Part shown: positions 24,717 to 33,250 of the stretch, in pieces | Position numbering within the stretch: the first letter of the stretch is position 1 | How the letters are laid out: every line of letters begins with the position of its first letter | From: an uncultured Lachnospiraceae bacterium | GTDB taxonomy: Bacteria; Bacillota; Clostridia; Lachnospirales; Lachnospiraceae | Direction of reading: 5' to 3' | Assembly (NCBI GenBank): GCA_910577015.1 | Contig: CAJTKU010000001.1 | Coordinates: forward strand, 372,001-436,000 | DNA length: 64,000 bases | The notes under the pieces: generated by a model | What the model saw: the letters and a program-made list of their open reading frames with translations, nothing else | What the model was told of the DNA's origin: nothing | Databases searched by the model: none | Program-made: the position numbers and the translations under genes

Positions 24717-25907
24717 ATGCCCAATTTACAAGAACTTGAAAATGCAATGCCGGTAGCGCCGTTAAAAATAGTTGCCATGCCTTCCGCAAAAGGGCTTGCG
24801 CGCAGCGTCAACGATTATCTGATTGGCTATAGAAAAAGCGTTAATAACAAAGTAAAAAATGAGCCTGCTTTTCACGGATATATCGAAAGCAGTTATCTGA
24901 CCGATTTTGAATGCCCCCGTTTTGGCAGCGGTGAAGGGAAAGCTATTTTCCACGAATCCATTCGGGGCAAAGATTTATTTATCCTGACGGATGTCTGCAA
25001 CCACAGCATTACATACAGCATGAACGGCTATGAAAACCATATGTCCCCCGACGACCATTATCAGGATTTGAAACGCGTCATCGCCGCATGTAACGGCAAG
25101 GCGCACCGTATCAATGTCATTATGCCTTTCCTCTACGAAGGAAGGCAGCACAAAAGAAGCGGCCGCGAGTCTCTGGACTGCGCATTTGCATTGGACGAGC
25201 TTTGTTCCATGGGTGTGTCAAACTTCGTAACCTTTGACGCACATGACCCCAGGGTGCAAAACGCAACCCCCTTGAACGGTTTTGATAATTTTACGCCGCC
25301 GTATCAGTTTATCAAGGCGTTGCTGTCCGCCGAAGAAGATTTGCTGGTGGACAAAGAGCATCTGGTGGTTATCAGCCCTGACGAAGGAGCGTTGGACCGT
25401 GCCATATACTTTGCCACGGTTTTGGGCGTGGATACAGGCATGTTTTATAAAAGACGCGACTACTCTGTTGTCGTAAACGGCAAAAACCCCATTGTGGCGC
25501 ATGAATTTCTGGGTGATAAGATTGAAGATAAGGACGTCATCATTATCGATGACATGATTTCCTCCGGTGAAAGCATGTTGGACACGGCAAGGCAGTTAAA
25601 AGAAATGCATGCCAGACGGGTATTTGTCTGCTGTACATTCGGTCTGTTTACAAACGGCCTGAAAGCGTTCGATGAAGCATATGAAAAATGCTATTTTGAT
25701 AAGGTAGTCACCACCAACCTGACATATCTCCCCCGCGAGCTCTACCATAAACCTTATTTTGTGGAGGCGGACATGAGCAAGTTTCTGGCGTCCATCATCG
25801 ACTTTATGAACCATGATGTATCGCTTGCCAATACCCTGGCAACCACCGAGAAAATCCACAATATTCTCGATGCATATAACAGGCGCGCCCCGTTTGACTT
25901 AAACTGA
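24717..25907 (+). CDS. prs: Ribose-phosphate pyrophosphokinase (long Clostridial form)
   Basis: 396 residues, about 75 longer than the common bacterial enzyme. VTFDAHDPRVQN supplies the metal-binding His region, ISPDEGALDRA replaces the usual SPDAGG, and the PRPP loop is VIIIDDMISSGESM. It makes PRPP for nucleotides, His, Trp and NAD. The altered motifs and the long N-terminus mark a divergent subfamily seen in Lachnospiraceae. It stands alone on the plus strand with its own promoter. Confidence 0.92.
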   Translation: MPNLQELENAMPVAPLKIVAMPSAKGLARSVNDYLIGYRKSVNNKVKNEPAFHGYIESSYLTDFECPRFGSGEGKAIFHESIRGKDLFILTDVCNHSITYSMNGYENHMSPDDHYQDLKRVIAACNGKAHRINVIMPFLYEGRQHKRSGRESLDCAFALDELCSMGVSNFVTFDAHDPRVQNATPLNGFDNFTPPYQFIKALLSAEEDLLVDKEHLVVISPDEGALDRAIYFATVLGVDTGMFYKRRDYSVVVNGKNPIVAHEFLGDKIEDKDVIIIDDMISSGESMLDTARQLKEMHARRVFVCCTFGLFTNGLKAFDEAYEKCYFDKVVTTNLTYLPRELYHKPYFVEADMSKFLASIIDFMNHDVSLANTLATTEKIHNILDAYNRRAPFDLN

Positions 25908-25920
25908 GCGCCCCTGCCTG

Positions 25921-28722
25921 TTAATCGTTTACCACGGGGAATGTCAGGGTAACCTTGAACAAATCCCCGTCGAGGTATATGTCAAATTTTCCGTTTTGAA
26001 GCTGGGTCAGGTTTTTGGCTATGGACAGACCAAGCCCGCTCCCTTCCGTACTTCTGGACACATCTCCCCTGATAAATCGTTCCGTCAGTTCATCTGCCTG
26101 AATATTTAAAGGCTGTGCGGAAATATTTTTTATGGACATGGCCACGCTTTTTTCTCCTTCCAGCACTGCCATGTCAATATATACCCTGGTTCCCTCCATT
26201 GCATACTTACAGACATTTCCAAACAGATTTTCCACAACCCGCCAGATTCTTCTGCTGTCCGCTTCAATCTGTACGGCATCGGCTGAAAATTCTGCTATGA
26301 CAGATAGCTTTTTCTCCTCAAATTTCTCGGAAAATTCTCCCAGGGACTGGTTCAGCAGTTCCGTCAGGTTGATTTTCTCCATTATCAGGGTAATATTGCC
26401 GGAAGATATCTTGGAGGCCTCCACCAAATCATCCGTAAGCTGTTTTAACCTCTGTGATTTTGCATCCAGCACTTCGATGTATCCCTTTACCGGCTCTGTT
26501 TCTATCTTCTCCCTTTTCAGCAAATCCACATAATTAATTATGGAAGTAAGCGGCGTCTTGATATCGTGGGATACATTGGTTATCAAATCCGCCTTAAGAC
26601 GCTCATCCTTCATGGAGGTTTCCACGGCCGTCTTGATGCCCTCTCCGATGCTGTTGACCGCCTGCGCCAGTTTCAGGTTTTCCCCGTGCATCCCCTCTAT
26701 GCTTACCTGATAGGTCACCTCTCCATCCCTGATTTTGGCAATGCCGTCCACAACTCTTTTCCGCTTCAGGTTGTCTATAAACCAGATTGCAAGTATAACG
26801 CCATTCACCAGCACTATCGCCAGAAGCACCGCTGCCATATACCAGATTCTTCGGTAGAACCATGCCCTGCAGAACAACGCGCCCAATAAAAGGTTTGCAA
26901 ACATGATGCCTGCTGCCGGAAGCATACACTGAATCAAAGTGGAACTATTGTCATATGCCTTTAAAAAAGGCTTTTTCATGATTGCTGCCGCCTTCAAAAT
27001 CACACCGTTCCAAAGCATCCTCAAAAGGCTGCCCCTCCAGATGGTATGTCCTTTTATCCGGCGCATCAGGCTATACCAGAACAAGGAAAACACCGCGCTG
27101 ACAAACATGCCGTAAATTCCGCTGAAGAGAGTAACCTTCATGCGGTTCGCGGTTGCATAAATCAAAATGCTTCCGCCGATATCCATTATTATCAAAACAG
27201 CATATACTATTCCTGCAGCTGCTGCCCCTCCAAGCAGCAAGACTACTTCCGTCGGAATGGCATCAAACCAGTTCAAAACCAGTTCTGCGCTGTTTTCTCC
27301 CTTTTCCACACGATATCCGGTCATAACGCTTAAATACAAAAACAGTACAAACCATACAATCAGACTGCAAATCCCCAGGATAAGCAGCATATACGCGACA
27401 GGATGCAGAAAACGGTATGCTGCATCTGCCTGTGAAAACTGGTCATTCACCGGATATGCGGTGTCCACGGCCAGCCAGATTTCCGCATTTTCGGGATAGG
27501 CATACTCGTAACTGGAAAAAGCATTAAAAACTTCCTCCTCCGTAAGTCCCGTATTGGTTTCAAAGGTCATGGTCTGGGGATGATAAACCAGATACCTGCC
27601 GTAATGGGTTTTGAAGTAGCTGTCCACTCCCCTCCATGGAGTGGTCGACATGTTGCTCACCCTGACCTCCTCACCCATCATGAACATCTCAAATGTATAG
27701 GCAATATTGGTGGAACCTTCCCCGTAACGCTCCTTAAATCCCAGATATTCATTATAATTATAAGACAAATCCTCTATCGTTTCCTGTAAAACAAGAATGA
27801 GATTCCAATAGTCTGCCCAGCTATTTGCAACCTCCTGCAGCCAGGCTTCATTTACGGTCTTGTACCGCTCCTGCAATACATAAACCGATACCACAATATC
27901 CCCTATTTCCGTATCAATATATACATTTTCTACCCCAAAGCCCTCAAGCAGTATATCCGCTAATTTTGCATAATCTTCAGGTTCATAGTAGACATTTAGG
28001 TAATCTAATGTATTTTCCTGTTCTACACCCACTTCTTCAAAAACAAATACTGCCGCATTGCTTCCAGCATCAACATAAAAATAATACAAGTCGCCGGTTT
28101 TATCATCATAATAAGCGTCATATCCACAGACTTGGCAAGAGCGTATGAGTATGGGTAATACATCTTCTCCCAAATATTTCCCTAAAACATTAATTTGCTT
28201 TTTAGAAATATATCCATCGGTCTTCCCCGCATGTTCCCCTTTGAAATAATGTATAAAATCACCCATAATCATTGTCTGAAGTTCCAGATTAAACCCGTAT
28301 TTTTTCCATTTTATCAAATCTTCCAGCGCATATTTCGCTTCCGATTCTTTTATGGGGGTGATTTCATCCTTTCTGTTGGCAAACGCCTGGATATCTATGA
28401 TTTTGCTGCCGTCAAACTGGCCGTTCACCTCCAGCTGGCTCTTTGCCACATTATAACGTATAATTTCCTGAAGCGAATTCATCAGCATGGCGTCAAATGT
28501 GGTTGTCTCATCAAAATTATCTTCCCTTGCAAAAAGATTCCAGTCATAAGTCACCCTTCCGGAAGCATAATTGGGATTGTTTATCCATGAACTTGCAAAA
28601 GAATAGACAATCAGCATGACCAGACTGGCAACGGCAAGAAACGCAGCAAGCTGCTGCAATCCATGAAACAATATGCTTTTTCGCTTCGTCAGTCCCCTGT
28701 GGTTTTTCTTTTTTTGTTCCAT
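25921..28722 (-). CDS. Large membrane sensor histidine kinase
   Basis: 933 residues. The first membrane helix (about 25-48) is followed by an extracytoplasmic domain of ~390 residues and then a block of several helices (about 440-665) with a HAMP-like linker. HisKA is NVSHDIKTPLTS (His about 719). The ATPase part has VVENLFGNVCKYA (N box) and EGSGLGLSIAK (G2). The several central membrane helices are unusual and resemble sensors that watch cell-wall or antimicrobial-peptide stress. It is co-transcribed with the OmpR-type regulator, one base apart. Confidence 0.92.
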   Translation of the reverse strand: MEQKKKNHRGLTKRKSILFHGLQQLAAFLAVASLVMLIVYSFASSWINNPNYASGRVTYDWNLFAREDNFDETTTFDAMLMNSLQEIIRYNVAKSQLEVNGQFDGSKIIDIQAFANRKDEITPIKESEAKYALEDLIKWKKYGFNLELQTMIMGDFIHYFKGEHAGKTDGYISKKQINVLGKYLGEDVLPILIRSCQVCGYDAYYDDKTGDLYYFYVDAGSNAAVFVFEEVGVEQENTLDYLNVYYEPEDYAKLADILLEGFGVENVYIDTEIGDIVVSVYVLQERYKTVNEAWLQEVANSWADYWNLILVLQETIEDLSYNYNEYLGFKERYGEGSTNIAYTFEMFMMGEEVRVSNMSTTPWRGVDSYFKTHYGRYLVYHPQTMTFETNTGLTEEEVFNAFSSYEYAYPENAEIWLAVDTAYPVNDQFSQADAAYRFLHPVAYMLLILGICSLIVWFVLFLYLSVMTGYRVEKGENSAELVLNWFDAIPTEVVLLLGGAAAAGIVYAVLIIMDIGGSILIYATANRMKVTLFSGIYGMFVSAVFSLFWYSLMRRIKGHTIWRGSLLRMLWNGVILKAAAIMKKPFLKAYDNSSTLIQCMLPAAGIMFANLLLGALFCRAWFYRRIWYMAAVLLAIVLVNGVILAIWFIDNLKRKRVVDGIAKIRDGEVTYQVSIEGMHGENLKLAQAVNSIGEGIKTAVETSMKDERLKADLITNVSHDIKTPLTSIINYVDLLKREKIETEPVKGYIEVLDAKSQRLKQLTDDLVEASKISSGNITLIMEKINLTELLNQSLGEFSEKFEEKKLSVIAEFSADAVQIEADSRRIWRVVENLFGNVCKYAMEGTRVYIDMAVLEGEKSVAMSIKNISAQPLNIQADELTERFIRGDVSRSTEGSGLGLSIAKNLTQLQNGKFDIYLDGDLFKVTLTFPVVND

Positions 28723-28723
28723 A

Positions 28724-29416
28724 CTACTGTTTCTCCACTTTGTATCCTACTCCCCATACCACCTTCAGATATCTTGGCTCCTTGGGGTTAATCTCTATTT
28801 TTTCCCTGATATGCCTGATATGGACAGCCACCGTATTGTCTGCGCCTATGGCTTCCTCATTCCAGATATTTTCATAAATCTGGTCGATGGAAAATACCCT
28901 TCCGGGATTTTTCACCAATAGCAGCAATATACTGTATTCAATGGGCGTAAGCCGCACAGGTTCTTCATCCACGGTCACTTCCTTGGTATCGTCATTCATG
29001 CAGAGGCCGCCAATCCGGTATACTGCATTGTCCTCCACATTCAGGCTGCCCAGCTTAGTGTAGCGGCGCAGGTTGGACTTTACCCTTGCTATCAATTCCA
29101 GCGGATTGAAGGGCTTTGTCACATAATCATCCGCACCCACATTCAATCCCAGTATCTTATCCATATCCTCGGATTTTGCAGACAGAATAATGAGGGGGAT
29201 ACTGCTGTATTCCCTGATTTTCAAAGTCGCGCGAATCCCGTCCAGTTTTGGCATCATCACATCCATAATCAAAAGATGAATATCCTCTTTATTTAATATC
29301 TTGATGGCTTCCTCTCCGTCATACGCTTTGTAAATCTCATAGCCTTCCTGCTTCAGATAAATTTCAATCGCTTCCACAATCTGTCTGTCATCATCACATA
29401 CCAGTATATTCGCCAT
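28724..29416 (-). CDS. OmpR/PhoB-type response regulator
   Basis: 230 residues from ATG 29416, with GGAGGGAT upstream. The receiver has CDDDRQIVEA, the phospho-Asp in LLIMDVMMPKLDG, and Lys in DYVTKPF. The C-terminal winged helix includes LTPIEYSILLLLVKNPGRVF and NTVAVHIRHIREKIE. It partners the 933-residue kinase downstream. The target genes are unknown. The D-Ala-D-Ser module lies about 1.4 kb upstream, but the linkage is only positional. Confidence 0.96.
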   Translation of the reverse strand: MANILVCDDDRQIVEAIEIYLKQEGYEIYKAYDGEEAIKILNKEDIHLLIMDVMMPKLDGIRATLKIREYSSIPLIILSAKSEDMDKILGLNVGADDYVTKPFNPLELIARVKSNLRRYTKLGSLNVEDNAVYRIGGLCMNDDTKEVTVDEEPVRLTPIEYSILLLLVKNPGRVFSIDQIYENIWNEEAIGADNTVAVHIRHIREKIEINPKEPRYLKVVWGVGYKVEKQ

Positions 29417-29433
29417 GTTATCCCTCCATGCCG

Positions 29434-30279
29434 CTATTGCGGCCAACCAATAAATGCTCCCAGGTTTCCCCTTTTTCCCAAACTTGCCCTGTGTGAAAAC
29501 AGGAGTTTATCATTACAGCAGGTACAAATATCCGTCACTGTAATCTGCGTCGGCAAAAGCCCTGCCTGCAAAAGCACCATTTCATTTGCCTTCCACAAAT
29601 CAAGCTGGTACTTGTCCGGCCCTTTTCCTTTCCTGAGTACCGAATCCCCAAACTCTTCCTGAAACTGTCCCGCCACATCCCCTGAGACCTCATAGCAGTC
29701 CTTACAGATGGAGGGACCAATGGCTGCCAGAATATCCCTTTTGTCACACCCATACTCTTTTTCCATGACTTCCAGCATTCTGCCGCCCATGCGTCCTACG
29801 GTTCCACGCCACCCGGAATGTGCCAGCCCGATAACCTGTTTTTTTGTGTCCACGAAATATAACGGCACACAGTCTGCATAAAAAGTGGCAAGCACAATGC
29901 CTTTTTCATTTGTGACAAGGCCGTCAACATCCTGGTAATCCCGCTGTCTTGTCACGCCTTTCCCGGCATCTTCCCTTGTCACTTTCCGTATATTGGTGGT
30001 GTGGGTCTGGTCCGAACAGACAAAGTCCCCCGCCTTGCAGCCCAACACCCGGGCAATCCTCCTGAAATTCTCATCCACCGCTTCTTTCTTATCTCCCCTG
30101 GCATAACTTAAATTCATGGTGGAAAAACATCCCTCGCTGACGCCGCCCAGACGGGTGGAAAACAAATGCTTTACCGTCCCTGTTTTTGTCAGCGCCGGAA
30201 ATGTCAGATAGGTAACGCCTTCCTTCTCTTCCACCTGCATAACCTCTTCTTTTCCTGTCTGCTTTCTAACAAAATCCAT
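29434..30279 (-). CDS. pgeF: Peptidoglycan editing factor / purine nucleosidase-like copper enzyme (YlmD/YfiH family)
   Basis: 281 residues from ATG 30279, with AGGAAAGGGA upstream. Landmarks are STRLGGVS, CSDQTHTTNI (metal His), FYADCVPLYFVD (Cys) and GLAHSGWRGTVGRM (His). Members were called laccases and later shown to act on adenosine or inosine, and in E. coli PgeF limits wrong L-Ser at position 1 of the peptidoglycan stem. That last role is of interest beside a predicted D-serine module, but no direct link is shown. Confidence 0.88.
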   Translation of the reverse strand: MDFVRKQTGKEEVMQVEEKEGVTYLTFPALTKTGTVKHLFSTRLGGVSEGCFSTMNLSYARGDKKEAVDENFRRIARVLGCKAGDFVCSDQTHTTNIRKVTREDAGKGVTRQRDYQDVDGLVTNEKGIVLATFYADCVPLYFVDTKKQVIGLAHSGWRGTVGRMGGRMLEVMEKEYGCDKRDILAAIGPSICKDCYEVSGDVAGQFQEEFGDSVLRKGKGPDKYQLDLWKANEMVLLQAGLLPTQITVTDICTCCNDKLLFSHRASLGKRGNLGAFIGWPQ

Positions 30280-30313
30280 TGTTCCCTTTCCTCTCAAACA
30301 CACTTTTCCTGCC

Positions 30314-30682
30314 CTATCTCCTATAAATGTGGGGAAATGCATTCCGAATCCACACCGTTTCTTTTCCCAGGATGCCAACCGCATCATATCTGACGGGAGT
30401 GTCATAAGGAATCTGCATCTTGCAGCGGTAATAATCTGCAGCCCTGCATATTTTCTGCTGTTTTCTCCTGTCCACAGCGGCAAGCGGATTGTCAAAATCC
30501 CTGCTGCCCCTGTACTTGACCTCCACAAACACCAGATACGGCCCGTCCATGCCTATGATGTCGATTTCCCCCTGCCTGCATGAAAAGTTTCTTTCCAAAA
30601 TCTGAAATCCTTTCCCGGCAAGGTAAGCTGCCGCTTCGTTTTCTTTTTCGTTTCCTGTTTTTCTGGTGTTTCTTTCTGCCAA
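30314..30682 (-). CDS. yraN: YraN/UPF0102 family nuclease-like protein
   Basis: 122 residues. The start is TTG 30682 with GGGAG upstream. The PD-(D/E)XK-like core is GNEKENEAAAYLAGKGFQIL, then RQGEIDIIGMD and VFVEVKYRG. Family members lie near rnhB in many genomes; here rnhB is 6 kb away. The function is uncertain, with proposed roles in DNA uptake or Holliday-junction processing. Confidence 0.88.
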   Translation of the reverse strand: MAERNTRKTGNEKENEAAAYLAGKGFQILERNFSCRQGEIDIIGMDGPYLVFVEVKYRGSRDFDNPLAAVDRRKQQKICRAADYYRCKMQIPYDTPVRYDAVGILGKETVWIRNAFPHIYRR

Positions 30683-30779
30683 ATTTGCTCTCCCGTCCTC
30701 TTACTTTCACCTCTTTATCATATTATATATTGCGCAAAAATACCAGAAAAACCTCTCCGTTCTTCTGCGGTATGGCAAA

Positions 30780-31907
30780 TTAATCCACATAGGTTTTTGT
30801 AAGCCTGCCGCCCAGCCTGCTCAAGAGTTCATTCGTGATGGTTCCTGCTTTTTCCGCCAGTTCCACCGCTTTTATTTCTACTCCCTGCTCTGCGCCTATC
30901 AGGGTTGCCACATCTCCTTCCGATACGCCTTCCACATCCGTTATGTCAAGCATCGTCTGGTCCATGCAGATACGTCCCACCATGGGGACTTTCCTTCCTC
31001 TTACAATGGCAAAACCCTGTCCTGAAAGGCTGCGGGGCAGGCCGTCCGCATAGCCGATTGCCAGAACCGCCACCCTTCTCGCTTCTTTCGCCTCATATGT
31101 TCTGCCGTATGAAATAAACTCTCCCGGCGTCACGGTCCTGACACAGCCGATTCTGCATTGCAGCCGCAATGCCGGTTTCAGCGCAATGCCAAGATTCTCA
31201 TCCGAATGATTGCTCTGGCAGCCGTACAGCGCAATGCCGGGCCTTGCATACTGCATTCCCTCCATAGGATAGAATAACAGCCCGTAACTGCTCTGCATAT
31301 GGTATAAGAGCCCATGATACCCTTTTTTATCCAAATGCGTCTTTAATTCCATAAAATCCGCAATCTGACGTAATGTAAATTCACAATCCTCTTTTTCCCT
31401 GCTGTCTGCCACACTCATGTGGGAATACAGCCCTTCTACCTCGATGCCCGGAAGCGCAAGCACCCTTTTAACCGCTTCCCTGTCCCGGGCAGAAATTCCC
31501 AGCCTGTTCATACCTGTATCCACTGCAAGATGACCGCATATGGGAATCCCCGTAGATGCAAGCGCCCTTGCATGCGCCTCGTCCACTATCGTCTGGCTCA
31601 AATCATAATGGTTCAGGAGAAAGGCGTCCCTGGGCATGGTATAACCCAGCACCAGGATTTGTCCCCGTATGCCCGCATTCCTCAAGGCAATGCCCTCTTC
31701 CAGCGCCGCCACTGCAAAAGCGTCGCATCCTACACGGCTCAACGTTTCCGCAACCCGCACAGCGCCGTGGCCGTAGGCGTCTGCCTTTACCACAGCCATG
31801 CACTTACAGCCTTTTGGCATCCTCTCCATCAGTTTTTCATAATTCCACTTTATATTTTCCAAAGAAATTTCCAGCCAGGCCCTTCCCGGTTTCTCCCTCA
31901 GATACAA
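30780..31907 (-). CDS. Alanine racemase family; serine-racemase-like (VanT catalytic domain type)
   Basis: 375 residues. The start is TTG 31907 with GGGGGAGG 8 bases upstream. The PLP Lys is K41 in VVKADAYGHGA. Catalytic-region strings are SYGRTYEA and CMDQTMLDI. The alanine-racemase Tyr that follows TIN (Tyr354 in Geobacillus, motif TINYE) is Asn here (TITNE, N359). The same Tyr-to-Asn change marks VanT serine racemases and is known to favour serine. It follows the membrane acyltransferase-like gene by 2 bp, and together they equal one VanT. A housekeeping alanine-racemase role cannot be excluded. Confidence 0.85.
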   Translation of the reverse strand: MYLREKPGRAWLEISLENIKWNYEKLMERMPKGCKCMAVVKADAYGHGAVRVAETLSRVGCDAFAVAALEEGIALRNAGIRGQILVLGYTMPRDAFLLNHYDLSQTIVDEAHARALASTGIPICGHLAVDTGMNRLGISARDREAVKRVLALPGIEVEGLYSHMSVADSREKEDCEFTLRQIADFMELKTHLDKKGYHGLLYHMQSSYGLLFYPMEGMQYARPGIALYGCQSNHSDENLGIALKPALRLQCRIGCVRTVTPGEFISYGRTYEAKEARRVAVLAIGYADGLPRSLSGQGFAIVRGRKVPMVGRICMDQTMLDITDVEGVSEGDVATLIGAEQGVEIKAVELAEKAGTITNELLSRLGGRLTKTYVD

Positions 31908-31930
31908 TTCTAATTCCTCCCCCTTTTTTG
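31905..31930 (-). other. Gene junction with A6G5 run; possible slippage site
   Basis: On the minus strand A6G5 (31919-31929) lies in the last codons of the membrane gene, followed by AGG, the TAG stop and the TTG start of the racemase. A -1 shift on the A run would read past the stop and into the racemase frame without interruption, giving a full VanT-like chain. The G-rich part also serves as the racemase ribosome site. Confidence 0.4.
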
Positions 31931-32998
31931 CCGTACCTCATGCATTAACCGGACACAGATAAAAACGGCACACATGCTTCCCAGAACAACCGCCAAGAAA
32001 TATACCGGACTTACCGTCAGCACAAACGATAGCTTTGTCACCTTTACAAATCCTCTTACCAGAAGAATGACAAGCGGGTGCAGATAATAAAAAAGCATAG
32101 GACCTTTTAAATAAAAAATCCCCGTCCTTCCTTTTTGATTTCCGCTTAATAGCAGATACCGGAACAGATAGAGCATGCAGATTGGCAGTATGAAATACAT
32201 GCTGTCATGCTTCTGTATATGGTTTATATGGAGCAGCAGCCCTTCCCCGCACATAAAAATAAGGCTGATAATAAAATTCCTTCCGTTTCTTACGGCTTCC
32301 TTCTCTCCCAGCTTCCCCTGACGGACCCATACAGCCATTTCATAGCCAAGGAGTAAAAACAGCGGCGAAAAAAACAGGCCGTTGCGTGTATAGGAAAAGA
32401 GCCGGAACATTCCGTCGTACATGCCTTTCCACACCGGAATTTTCTCTGCAATACCGTAATAACTGTCCCCAAAAAGACCTGTTATGTACAGAATGCCCGC
32501 ACATGCGTATGCTTTTTTCTTTCCCAGCCGCAGGAAGAAATATACAAGCAAAAGCCCCGTCATCACCGCCGGAAAATACCAGAGATGATAATAAGTCCCG
32601 TCAAAAAATACGGCTTTCAGAACACTGCCTGCCAAAGCCGCCGGTTTTACCGGATTATTTACCAGCTTGTAAAGTTGTACCGGAAGATAAAGAGCCGTAA
32701 CCAACAGATACCAGAATCCTGCTTTCTTTATGAAGGACAAAATTCTTTTTATTCCACCCTGTTCCTTACATGCTCCATACAATACAAAAAATCCCGTCAC
32801 CATAAAAAAGAAGGGCACTGCTACCCTTGCCAGCACTCTGGTAAGCAAAAAATCCGCCGTTTCATTCAGGCTCTCCAAGGGTGAAGTATGAATCGCCGCC
32901 ACCAAAAGGGCGGCCACCCATTTAAAATCATCCAGTTTACCGATTCTTGCATTCTGCTGCAACGATAAATCCCCCTTTGCCTCCCGCTGCCAACACAC
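31910..32998 (-). CDS. Acyltransferase-3-like membrane protein (VanT membrane-domain type)
   Basis: 362 residues from GTG 32998; TTG 32962 with AGGGGG upstream is an alternative that reduces overlap with the preceding gene. About ten membrane helices are visible. KLDDFKWVAALLVAAIHTSP has the family His, and YYHLWYFPAVMTG and MLFYYLHPLVILL are typical of the OafA/VanT-N group. In VanT this domain precedes the racemase in one chain and is thought to take up or handle serine. Here the stop lies 2 bp before the racemase start, at an A6G5 run. Confidence 0.85.
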   Translation of the reverse strand: MCWQREAKGDLSLQQNARIGKLDDFKWVAALLVAAIHTSPLESLNETADFLLTRVLARVAVPFFFMVTGFFVLYGACKEQGGIKRILSFIKKAGFWYLLVTALYLPVQLYKLVNNPVKPAALAGSVLKAVFFDGTYYHLWYFPAVMTGLLLVYFFLRLGKKKAYACAGILYITGLFGDSYYGIAEKIPVWKGMYDGMFRLFSYTRNGLFFSPLFLLLGYEMAVWVRQGKLGEKEAVRNGRNFIISLIFMCGEGLLLHINHIQKHDSMYFILPICMLYLFRYLLLSGNQKGRTGIFYLKGPMLFYYLHPLVILLVRGFVKVTKLSFVLTVSPVYFLAVVLGSMCAVFICVRLMHEVRQKRGRN

Positions 32999-33233
32999 TC
33001 CCTCTCTCCGGCAGGCTGACTACGCTTTCTTTTTCACACGGCACAAATCCCACCTGACAGCGGAAAGTCCCGTCTTCCCATAAAAGAGGATTTTTCGAAA
33101 AAGAATGCTCTTTTAGCTTTTCTGCTTCCTCATCCATAAAATGTTTTATGCTGTTTAACGTTGTCTCCGGGATTTGCCCATAACTGAAAAACATATATTT
33201 TTCATCTTCCCTCTTTAGCCGCAGCTGCCGCAT
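32937..33233 (-). CDS. Hypothetical protein (98 residues) in the D-serine module
   Basis: Begins MRQLRLKREDEKYMFFSYGQ. It is charged and soluble, with no signal peptide or clear motif. It contains two Cys (FRCQVGFVPC) and a glycine-rich end. It sits 17 bp after the ligase stop and overlaps the membrane gene start by up to 62 bp, so it is probably translated in the same operon. It is not a VanX/VanXY peptidase, as no HxxxxxxD zinc motif is seen. I do not recognise it. Confidence 0.6.
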   Translation of the reverse strand: MRQLRLKREDEKYMFFSYGQIPETTLNSIKHFMDEEAEKLKEHSFSKNPLLWEDGTFRCQVGFVPCEKESVVSLPERGSVLAAGGKGGFIVAAECKNR

Positions 33234-33250
33234 GGTAACCCTCCATCCAC

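Noticed and set aside
25921..29416. VanRS identity for the two-component pair near the D-serine module
   Set aside because: The kinase has 933 residues with a large outer domain and many helices, unlike VanS (~370 residues). The distance and intervening genes give no support.
29434..30528. Longer pgeF reading of 364 residues
   Set aside because: The extra part overlaps the yraN gene and has no family likeness. The ATG at 30279 has a clear AGGAAAGGGA site.
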